Under the pieces are notes generated by a model. It did not search any database. It worked only from the letters and a program-made list of their open reading frames with translations, and was not told the DNA's origin. From contig NZ_JAFFQR010000064.1 in assembly GCF_020736845.1 (NCBI RefSeq), positions 441,696 through 505,695 of the forward strand: 64,000 bases of DNA. Reading direction: 5' to 3'. The translations under genes were made by a program, and so were the position numbers. The stretch comes from Paenibacillus farraposensis (lineage in GTDB: Bacteria > Bacillota > Bacilli > Paenibacillales > Paenibacillaceae). Of this stretch, positions 19,718 to 26,607 are shown one piece after another; the stretch's first letter is position 1; each line of letters starts with the position of its first letter.

Positions 19718-20713
19718 CTAGAATAAGGCGTATTCGTCGTTAAGCTTGCGGATGATATAGTTCACGGTCATGATCAGAATAAAGCCGAACAGGGACTGAT
19801 ACACGCCTGCGGCCGAGGCCATGCCCACGTCAAAGGTTACTTTCAACGAACGGTACACATAAGTGTCCAAAATATCCGTCGTATTATACAGCACCCCGTT
19901 GTTGCCGATTAATTGATAAAACAGATCGAATTGTCCTTTCATAATACTGCCGAGCGCGAACAACAGCAGCACGACGAACGTTGATTTGAGCATAGGGACG
20001 GTAATATACCAGATTCTCTGAAAAATATTGGCCCCGTCCATTTTCGCCGCCTCATAATATTCGTCACTGATGCCCGTGATCGCCGCCAGGTAGATTACCA
20101 TGCTATAACCGAGATTTTTCCACAGATAAAACAGGATAATCAGGAAAATCCATACCCACGGTTTGTTGTATACATCCACACGTTCACTGCCAAGCTGCAT
20201 CAGCAGCGTGTTCAAAAAGCCGTTATCATAATTAAATATGTTATACACGATGACGCTTAGAATAACGAAAGAAACAAAATACGGCAGGAACATCACAGAT
20301 TGAGCGATCTTTTTAAAGTAACGGCCCTTCAGCTCATTCAGCAAAATCGCGCACACAATCGCCAGCACGTTGCCGAATAAAATAAATGCCGCGTTGTACC
20401 CAACCGTGTTCAATGTCAGCTTTGTCAGTGTGCCGGATTGCCATAAGAAGCGAAAATTTTGTAGTCCGACAAACTTGGCTTCAAACAGGCTGGTATTGAA
20501 GTCAAACTGGGTAAATGCATAATAGATGCCCACCATTGGAATGTAAGAGTTAATGAGGAAAAACACCAAGGTTGGCAGCAACATCAGAAATAATATCCGA
20601 TTGCGGATCAATTCATAGAAAAATCCTTTTTTCCTGCCGTTTGCCAGCCTCCTCTCGTTCAGACGGGAATCTGTGGCGAGCATAGCGGAACTCTCAGGTA
20701 AAGGTTGGTTCAA
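19718..20713 (-). CDS. Carbohydrate ABC transporter permease (LplB/CUT1 type)
   Basis: A 331-residue permease, first gene of the operon, with six membrane segments. The EAA loop is YYEAAKMDGANIFQRIWYIT followed by VPMLKST. The start is a TTG at 20711-20713 preceded by GGGGGAG at 9 nt; no ATG fits. It is related to MalF-like LplB/YteP. It lies 18 bp before the second permease. A cre box upstream suggests catabolite repression. Confidence 0.92.
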   Translation of the reverse strand: MNQPLPESSAMLATDSRLNERRLANGRKKGFFYELIRNRILFLMLLPTLVFFLINSYIPMVGIYYAFTQFDFNTSLFEAKFVGLQNFRFLWQSGTLTKLTLNTVGYNAAFILFGNVLAIVCAILLNELKGRYFKKIAQSVMFLPYFVSFVILSVIVYNIFNYDNGFLNTLLMQLGSERVDVYNKPWVWIFLIILFYLWKNLGYSMVIYLAAITGISDEYYEAAKMDGANIFQRIWYITVPMLKSTFVVLLLFALGSIMKGQFDLFYQLIGNNGVLYNTTDILDTYVYRSLKVTFDVGMASAAGVYQSLFGFILIMTVNYIIRKLNDEYALF

Positions 20714-20786
20714 TGTGAATCACTCCCCCTCTGTATACGTTACCGGCAGCATGGTTTGCAGCACTACCGCCGTATCATCCCATTTT

Positions 20787-20801
20787 ATGTAAGCGCATTC
20801 A
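20787..20801 (-). promoter_or_regulatory. cre box upstream of the sugar ABC operon
   Basis: ATGTAAGCGCATTCA matches all fixed positions of WTGNAANCGNWNNCW. It lies about 75 bp upstream of the lplB-like start, where CcpA would block or activate initiation. Confidence 0.6.
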
Positions 20802-21025
20802 AAACGGAAAGTGAAACCTTGCATGCTTCATGAACAAAAGAGTATCCGGGGAGTGAACAATTCGGATATTTGTGAAGTATTGTGTACGATCAGACGCCTG
20901 ACAGGCGCTCTAAGCCCATTTATAGTATATATTCAAACGGCTGAGCCTGTTCCGTCTCATCACTCTATTCCTTTTGTCCTCCCTGGAAAGCGGTCTTGGC
21001 TCTACCCCTGCCAGTATATAAAAAA

Positions 21026-21050
21026 GGACCCTGCCGCCTGTACAGGGTCC
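21026..21050 (-). terminator. Terminator after the EamA transporter gene
   Basis: Perfect 8-bp stem GGACCCTG / CAGGGTCC with a 9-nt loop, followed on the minus strand by TTTTTTATA. The stretch 20802-21025 between the ABC operon and this hairpin holds no gene that I can support. Confidence 0.92.
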
Positions 21051-21069
21051 TGCTTGCTTGTTACGATGT

Positions 21070-21957
21070 TCAAACCTGTCGTACTACTCTTGCTCTGCGA
21101 TTAACCAAATAAATGCTAAGCCCGATCAGGATCAGACCGATGAGCAGAAAAGCCGTGATCGCTTCGCGCAGCATCAAAGAGCTGAGCAACACCGAGATCA
21201 CCGGCACCAAAAACGTATAAGATGCAACCTTACTCGCATCTCCCGAATTGACAAGTGCAAAATACAGCAGCCAGGAAAGTGAGATTCCCAGTACCGTACC
21301 GAAAATCAACCCTGACACATAAGGGACATTCCATACGATGTCCGACCAGCTTTCTGTCACCGTTCCGGCCCCTGTCAACACGATGCCTCCCAGTGTACAT
21401 TGAAAGGCAACCAGCCACAGTGAATCCACACGCTGGTTTACTTTTTTCACATATACCGTTCCCAGTGCCCAGCTCACGGCTGTTATGATGGCAATGATCA
21501 CACCTGCCACAGCCACATGCCCTGAAAATCCTCCGACACTGACGGCTGCAACGCCCAAAAATCCGATGACCAATCCGGTTACTTTGAGTCCGGACATTGC
21601 CTCACCCAGCCACATCCATGCAAAAATGCCGACCAGCACGGGCTGGAGATACACCAGCACAGAAAACAAACCGGAAGGTACGTACATCAGTCCTACCGTT
21701 TGCAGACCATAGAACAATACCACATTAACAATACCGGAAATAGCATATACCCGCCAATTTTCTTTCCAGCGGATACGATTCCATCGAGGCGCTATAATCA
21801 CCCCGAGCAACAAGCCTCCCAGCAATGTACGCAGCCCTGCAAACAAAAGCGGAGGCGTAAATTGCAGTGCCACTTTATAAATAGGCCAGGAAATGCCCCA
21901 TAATACAACCAGCAGCGTGATCATCATTATTCGCTTGGCTGTCGTCAACTCTCCCAT
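21070..21957 (-). CDS. EamA/DMT family transporter
   Basis: A 295-residue inner-membrane protein with about ten hydrophobic segments arranged as two EamA repeats (LWGISWPIYK in the first; VSWALGTVYVKK in the second). DMT-superfamily exporters of this type move amino acids or other metabolites; the substrate cannot be told. It is monocistronic with its own terminator. Confidence 0.9.
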   Translation of the reverse strand: MGELTTAKRIMMITLLVVLWGISWPIYKVALQFTPPLLFAGLRTLLGGLLLGVIIAPRWNRIRWKENWRVYAISGIVNVVLFYGLQTVGLMYVPSGLFSVLVYLQPVLVGIFAWMWLGEAMSGLKVTGLVIGFLGVAAVSVGGFSGHVAVAGVIIAIITAVSWALGTVYVKKVNQRVDSLWLVAFQCTLGGIVLTGAGTVTESWSDIVWNVPYVSGLIFGTVLGISLSWLLYFALVNSGDASKVASYTFLVPVISVLLSSLMLREAITAFLLIGLILIGLSIYLVNRRARVVRQV

Positions 21958-22195
21958 GATGCTCTCGCTCCTCTATGAAAAATCATTCGATTTTATATTT
22001 TACAGCTATAAAATAACTTTATCAATCAAAATATGTATACTAGTTGAACACGAAAAAATTATATTTATTACGGAATAGGCGGAAGCGTGCTGTACAAGTG
22101 TACCCGCCTTTAAGCAGAGGAATCGGGGCATTTGCCTGTGTTACAATATACCAAAAAGATAGATAGTTTTTATAGGGATAGGAGGTTGTCCGCAC

Positions 22196-22945
22196 TTGAT
22201 TTATATCATCAAATTTTTGTACAGCTTTGTGCTCCCTCCCGGTTTGTTTATAGTCGTCATGGCTGGGCTAGTAGTCTGGCTGTGGAAACGTGCACGTAAA
22301 CCAGCTGTCGTGCTGCTCGTGGTCACCTTGCTGCTGTATGCTTCCTCCACGAATTTAATTGGAGATTTGCTAATCGGCAGCCTGGAAAAGCAGTATCCAC
22401 AGCCTCGCAGCGTTCAAGGCGATGTCATTGTTGTACTGGGAGGCGGAGCCACGGAGGGAACCCCAGACATCAATGGACAAGGCAATCTGCTGGGATCTGC
22501 GGCCAACCGACTGCTCACTGCCGCCCGATTACACGAAGCAACAGGCCTGCCCATCCTGTTCTCCGGCGGACAGGTGTTTGGCGACAGTGGTAATGAAGCG
22601 AATATTGCGCAAAGGCAGCTTCTTGGACTCGGTATTCCGGCAAAGGATATCCTGATCGAAAACCGTTCCTTGAACACCCAGCAAAATGCCGTGTTTACAT
22701 CTCAAATATTGAAACAGCATCAGCTCACAAAACCCATTCTGGTGACCTCTGCTTTCCATATGCCACGTGCTGCGCTGGAATTTCAACGTGCAGGCACGCA
22801 GATCACGCCTTATCCAACCGACTATCTGGCAAGTGAAAATGTTTCGCTGTATGCCGCCAAGCTCACACCGTCTGCCGGAGCCATGTCTACGACCGGTACA
22901 GCCCTCAAGGAATATCTAGGGATTTTGGCTTTGAAGCTTAAATAA
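22196..22945 (+). CDS. YdcF family (DUF218) membrane protein
   Basis: A 249-residue protein with two N-terminal membrane segments and a DUF218 domain. Motifs seen: VIVVLGGG (about residues 78-85), NRLLTAARL, PILFSGGQ, ENRSLNTQQNA and VTSAFHMPRA. The family includes ElyC/SanA, linked to envelope polymer synthesis. Start is TTG at 22196 with AGGAGGT 9 nt upstream. Confidence 0.9.
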   Translation: MIYIIKFLYSFVLPPGLFIVVMAGLVVWLWKRARKPAVVLLVVTLLLYASSTNLIGDLLIGSLEKQYPQPRSVQGDVIVVLGGGATEGTPDINGQGNLLGSAANRLLTAARLHEATGLPILFSGGQVFGDSGNEANIAQRQLLGLGIPAKDILIENRSLNTQQNAVFTSQILKQHQLTKPILVTSAFHMPRAALEFQRAGTQITPYPTDYLASENVSLYAAKLTPSAGAMSTTGTALKEYLGILALKLK

Positions 22946-22990
22946 TGACGTGTGAATAAAACTAGGAATCGAATTATAGCAATACATGAA

Positions 22991-23041
22991 CAAGCGTCTT
23001 GCGCATACAGGTGGTAAACCTGCAAGCTGGCAAGACGCTTG
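22991..23041. terminator. Bidirectional terminator between YdcF and DUF523 genes
   Basis: 12-bp perfect arms CAAGCGTCTTGC / GCAAGACGCTTG, with an inner CAGG/CCTG hairpin. It lies between convergent genes. Confidence 0.9.
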
Positions 23042-23049
23042 ATTTTCCA

Positions 23050-23520
23050 TTATAGCTTCTGATGCAGAAGGATTTCCGACACCTGTTCTTCCGATATCAC
23101 CTTAAAACCTTCTTTTTTTAGCAGAGCCGCCGTTACACCGTTACCTGCGATTTTACAGTTTTCGAACGTTCCGTTATAGATGGCCGCCGACCCGCAGGAT
23201 GGACTGTTTTCTTTTAAAACAATCAGGGTGGCGTTAACCTCTCTTGCTATATGCAAGGCTTCGTATGCACCTTTAATGTACATGTCACTGACATCATTAC
23301 CCGAGAACTCGACTACCCTGGCTGTGCCGTTCAGCACATCCTCTCCCGTCCCTCCAACAATTTCAGCAGGCTCCCTTGGAGTCATAAAGCCTCCCAATAG
23401 TTCAGGACAGATCGTCACCGCCTTCTTTTCCTCCACCAACTTCTGAATGTGTACATCCAGGCTATCCGTCCCGTTATATCGCACCTTCATTCCTGCCAAA
23501 CACGAACTGACCAGAATCAT
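23050..23520 (-). CDS. DUF523 domain protein
   Basis: A 156-residue DUF523 protein (2-thiouracil desulfurase-like family). Conserved Cys motifs are VSSCLAG at the N-terminus, ICPELLGG and ENSPSCGS, proposed to hold a metal centre. The ATG at 23518-23520 follows GAGGAGG by 6 nt; a 13-codon upstream extension is rejected. Function is uncertain. Confidence 0.9.
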   Translation of the reverse strand: MILVSSCLAGMKVRYNGTDSLDVHIQKLVEEKKAVTICPELLGGFMTPREPAEIVGGTGEDVLNGTARVVEFSGNDVSDMYIKGAYEALHIAREVNATLIVLKENSPSCGSAAIYNGTFENCKIAGNGVTAALLKKEGFKVISEEQVSEILLHQKL

Positions 23521-23882
23521 TGATGTCCTCCTCAAATCTATTGCACTCTTGACCCACATATCGTTTAAGTATAAACCAATTCTCTCATAACAGCACCCCT
23601 CCTACTTCACACACGGCCATCGGCCACTCATCACGGTCATATCCTTTTTGGGTCGGATACCCCTTCAAGGACTCCCCGCGATTTTCCTCAGCTCCATATT
23701 TTGTAAATCGACTCTATAATACGATTTCAAACGTGGATTTGTGTGTGTTTTTATATAAAATTTACCAATTTATGGACATGCGAATGAAGTACACATGTTT
23801 CGAACAACAGTACTCAAATAAGGTGAATCGCAAATTGTTATAGGCACTTTTAGGAGTACAGGCACGGATAGGCATCTGCCCA

Positions 23883-23890
23883 CATACAAT
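23883..23890 (+). promoter_or_regulatory. sigK: Sigma-E-like -10 element upstream of sigK
   Basis: CATACAAT matches the sigma-E -10 consensus CATACAHT exactly and lies about 68 bp before the sigK start. The -35 region at a 14-15 bp spacing is poor, which is common where an activator (SpoIIID in B. subtilis) assists. The rest of 23521-23958 shows no gene. Confidence 0.45.
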
Positions 23891-23958
23891 AAACAGACCG
23901 CAAGCCCGGTAAGTAACAAAGGCTGGTAAGTTCGCAACTACCCCAGGAGGTGTCATCC

Positions 23959-24195
23959 GTGCCCGGACTATTTAGCGCTATAGCTCTGTTCATCAAGGAA
24001 TTGACGTTACTCGTCTCTTATGTGAAAAACAACGCCTTTCCGCAACCATTGACCGAGAAAGAGGAAGCACGACACCTAAAGCAGTTTGCCGAAGGCAATG
24101 CACATTCCCGGAACACACTCATTGAGCATAATTTGCGGCTGGTGGCCCATATTGTTAACAGGTTGTGCTCCAGAAACAAAGTAATTATCCTTTGA
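23959..24195 (+). CDS. sigK: Pro-sigma-K, N-terminal part (interrupted gene)
   Basis: Encodes the first 66 residues of the mother-cell sigma factor K before the frame leaves sigK at 24157; the ORF continues 12 element-derived codons to a stop at 24193-24195. GTG at 23959 is the start, with AGGAGG 8 nt upstream; an in-frame GTG at 23950 overlaps that site. Residues 1-20 resemble the cleaved B. subtilis pro-sequence, and LLVS-YVKNNAFPQPL places processing after Ser20. Residues to AHIV belong to sigma region 2. The product alone lacks most of regions 2-4 and should be inactive. The remaining 169 codons are at 40126-40635. Confidence 0.95.
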   Translation: MPGLFSAIALFIKELTLLVSYVKNNAFPQPLTEKEEARHLKQFAEGNAHSRNTLIEHNLRLVAHIVNRLCSRNKVIIL

Positions 24196-25785
24196 AAATC
24201 CATCCACCATTCTGTTTAGGAACCCATAGAAGGATAAGCTAAATTGTTTCTTTTCATGGTCATATCGGATTATAATTTCATCAATCAGATTTTCAACAAT
24301 CCTTCTTTTTATCTCCGGTGCTAATTCATTGTTTAATACTTCCTGATATTTAGATACCATCACTTTAATGACATCCTCAGACATCGACTGCCGATTCAAT
24401 AAAGATATTTTTTCCTCAAGTCGTCCAAGTTCTCCTTGAATTCTTTTTACCTCTTTATTTAAAGTGGTCATATCAGTTTCCAATTCTTCCTCCTCAATAA
24501 CCCCTTTCCTAAACATAAACTTTATTTTCTCTCTTTCCTTTTCCTTCTCTTCTACCTGTTTTTCGAAAATACTTTTCAAATTCATGAGTTCATCTGTAGC
24601 ATGGCTATCCTTTTTGGAAAGATCATTTTTTAGGTGTTCAGGATTGTTAAGAACCTTCACAATTATTCCCCATATATACTCATCAAGAATTTCAGTTCGG
24701 ATCACTGGAATATCGCACTTCTCTACCCCTTCACCATACCTCTTAGGGTATTTGTTAGCACATCTGTAAATGGGATAACTCTTCTTCTCACCGTTTTTAG
24801 CTTTACCCGGATAGCTTGTTGCTTCCCACACACGTCCACAGTGACTACACTTGATTAACGATCTTAACAAATAATGGTGCTTCACATTCCGACCTGTACG
24901 TGTAAAATTAGTTCGCTTCTTTTTCTGGGCAAGTTCAAAAGTTCCCAAATCTATTATTGGAGGCACATCTACACTTATCCATTCTTCCTTATTCCTCAAA
25001 GTGTAAGTCTTTTTGGCTTTACCTGATGCTGTTTTTTCACCTTTAATCTTCTTCGTTGATCTACGGTTATAGTAATATTTACCGATATAAATTTCTGAAG
25101 TCAGGACGCGACCAATAGAACTGGCACTCCACTGCTTACTTTCTGCTCGTTTAGGAACAGCGCCCATCAAATATAAGCTCTCACCAATCTGCTTCATCGT
25201 TTTGGAGTCATGAACATACCAATGATAGATAAGTTGAACGAATTTAGCTTCCTCTTCATTGATTATAAGCTGACCATCAACAAGGTCGTATCCATAAGGT
25301 GCTACACGCATTGGCATAATTTTTTTGTCTTTTTCAACTGCTCTGAGCCTACCACGCACAGTACGTTTCTTAATTAGGGATAACTCATACTGAGCAATAG
25401 ACGACATCATGTTAAAAAACAACTGTCCTTCAGGAGTATTTTTATATTCTGTATCTACGAAAATAAGCTCTACATCATGTTTTTCAAGCTCTCTGCAAAT
25501 AATGAGTTTGTCGGTCAGGTCTCTTGTCAGCCTGTCGGGATGCGTCACAATTAGCGATTTGATTTTACCTAGCTTAATGTCTTGCATCAAACGGTTAAGA
25601 GCAGGACGATCAATATCCTCCCCTGTGAACCCTTCTTCTTGATAGACCTGTAGAGTATTTTCCTGAATTCCTAATTTACGTGCCTTATTAAAACAAATCT
25701 CCACCTGACCTTCCAAACTTGTACCCTCCGAAGCTTGCATTCCTGTAGATACTCTTGGATAAATAGCTGTTATGTAAGCATTCAA
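24076..25785 (-). CDS. Large serine recombinase of the sigK element
   Basis: Site-specific recombinase expected to excise the element in the mother cell, analogous to B. subtilis SpoIVCA. In the integrated form it has 569 residues. The resolvase domain opens AIYPRVSTGMQ (catalytic Ser13, Arg11) and has HPDRLTRD. A recombinase domain follows (APYGYDLVDGQ), then a zinc ribbon CSHCGRVW with YRCANKYP and EKCDI, then a long coiled coil (about 390-470). The TTG at 25783-25785 is preferred because GAGGTG lies 7 nt upstream; a GTG five codons earlier overlaps this site. The last 26 codons, 24079-24156, lie inside sigK antisense. In the excised circle the frame continues instead into 39982-40125, giving 590 residues. 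Confidence 0.93.
   Translation of the reverse strand: MNAYITAIYPRVSTGMQASEGTSLEGQVEICFNKARKLGIQENTLQVYQEEGFTGEDIDRPALNRLMQDIKLGKIKSLIVTHPDRLTRDLTDKLIICRELEKHDVELIFVDTEYKNTPEGQLFFNMMSSIAQYELSLIKKRTVRGRLRAVEKDKKIMPMRVAPYGYDLVDGQLIINEEEAKFVQLIYHWYVHDSKTMKQIGESLYLMGAVPKRAESKQWSASSIGRVLTSEIYIGKYYYNRRSTKKIKGEKTASGKAKKTYTLRNKEEWISVDVPPIIDLGTFELAQKKKRTNFTRTGRNVKHHYLLRSLIKCSHCGRVWEATSYPGKAKNGEKKSYPIYRCANKYPKRYGEGVEKCDIPVIRTEILDEYIWGIIVKVLNNPEHLKNDLSKKDSHATDELMNLKSIFEKQVEEKEKEREKIKFMFRKGVIEEEELETDMTTLNKEVKRIQGELGRLEEKISLLNRQSMSEDVIKVMVSKYQEVLNNELAPEIKRRIVENLIDEIIIRYDHEKKQFSLSFYGFLNRMVDGFSKDNYFVSGAQPVNNMGHQPQIMLNECVPGMCIAFGKLL
24141..24185. other. Left attachment site (attL)
   Basis: Hybrid site: attB half 24141-24156, core AA 24157-24158, attP half 24159-24185. 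The attP half ends in arm AAACAAAGTAAT (24174-24185), which is the inverse complement of ATTACTTTGTTT at 40099-40110. Each arm is 15 nt from the AA core. The rebuilt attB starts GGTG and ends CACC, the mild symmetry usual for large serine recombinases. Confidence 0.85.
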
Positions 25786-25821
25786 TTGTCTACACCTCAC
25801 TTTGTTTTGTGTTCATTATAA

Positions 25822-25829
25822 ATTCTATG
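25822..25829 (-). promoter_or_regulatory. Possible sigma-E-type -10 of the recombinase gene
   Basis: On the minus strand this reads CATAGAAT, close to the sigma-E -10 CATACAHT, 37 bp before the TTG start. A TATAAT-like sequence lies just after it, but without a good -35. The terminator immediately upstream means the recombinase needs its own promoter in this ~60-bp gap. Confidence 0.3.
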
Positions 25830-25847
25830 ATCATTACTGTACATAAA

Positions 25848-25874
25848 TAAAAAAACGATGCTGCTACACATCGT
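25848..25874 (-). terminator. Terminator between the 48-residue gene and the recombinase gene
   Basis: 6-bp stem ACGATG / CATCGT, followed on the minus strand by seven T. One arm overlaps the stop codon of the upstream small gene. It separates the transcription of the two genes. Confidence 0.75.
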
Positions 25875-26010
25875 CTTCTCTTTTTGTTGATTGATTACTT
25901 ATTTGTTCAAGTATAATTTCTAGGACATTCTGCAATGGTTTATCATTATTTATGTATTGGTCTGATACTGAATTAAAAACAGGGACAAAGGTGAATTCAT
26001 TCTTCTTCAT
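25864..26010 (-). CDS. Small hypothetical protein next to the recombinase
   Basis: A 48-residue acidic ORF beginning MKKNEFTFVPVFNSVSDQY and ending TKREDDV. The ATG at 26008-26010 follows GGGTGGTG by about 7 nt; a longer 83-codon reading upstream has no ribosome site. I do not recognise the family. A tiny protein directly beside a large serine recombinase is the usual place for a recombination directionality factor, so that role is possible but is inference only. Its own terminator separates it from the recombinase gene. Confidence 0.65.
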   Translation of the reverse strand: MKKNEFTFVPVFNSVSDQYINNDKPLQNVLEIILEQISNQSTKREDDV

Positions 26011-26164
26011 TGTTATACACCACCCGTCTTTAAGCTCACATGGATAGTGTATGAACGATGAGATTGTCCCTATGTCACGGCTACATCCTTGAATCATCTG
26101 ATGTATAATTACCACGTTCCTCTAAGCTATGTATTTTTTCAAAGTGCCTTGCTATATGTATAAT

Positions 26165-26335
26165 TTAAAGCTTCCCAATTTCCATTCTAAGCCTTTCTAA
26201 CTTGCCACCTATTCCTAACTCCCTAAGCCGTAAACACGCTTTAAAATCGCTTCTATCTCGTCTGAGCAGTAATAATTGTCTAGAAACGCCCTGACCACCT
26301 CAATAGGATTATCCTCGTTTCATTATGGCTGTCAT
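26165..26335 (-). pseudogene. Degenerate small ORF remnant
   Basis: Reading the minus strand from an ATG at 26335, protein-like stretches appear only after frame changes: PIEVVRAFLDNYYCSDEIEA in one frame, then RELGIGGKLERLRMEIGKL in another, ending at 26165. The second piece resembles the C-terminus of the small ORF at 38159-38257 (GLERRLEIRKQIL). The rest of 26011-26486 holds no gene that I can support. Confidence 0.4.
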
Positions 26336-26486
26336 AGTAAATTGTTTTTGCTCTATATGTATTCCATCTGTACTCAATTGACCAGCTACGATAGCATATA
26401 GATTATTCAGAAAAAGGATGCACTAAAGACAAGCCAAACGTCATTCCATTTTGACCTAGCATCTATTCTTATTCTGTTATCTACCT

Positions 26487-26577
26487 GTCAACTAAATGTG
26501 CCTATTAAAGCACCTCATAATGTTACTACTCTTTAGTCTAATGATATGAGGTGCTTAGAGATGACCTTTTAGTTGAC
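26487..26577 (-). terminator. Nested inverted repeat downstream of the primase-like gene
   Basis: Outer arms GTCAACTAAA (26487-26496) and TTTAGTTGAC (26568-26577), inner arms AAGCACCTCAT (26508-26518) and ATGAGGTGCTT (26546-26556). Both pairs are perfect. It lies 31 bp after the primase-like stop and most likely terminates it. Confidence 0.65.
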
Positions 26578-26607
26578 ACTTTTATAATCAGATTATCAAT
26601 ATAAAGT

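Noticed and set aside
25785..25800. Upstream GTG start for the serine recombinase
   Set aside because: It overlaps the GAGGTG ribosome site that fits the TTG at 25785.
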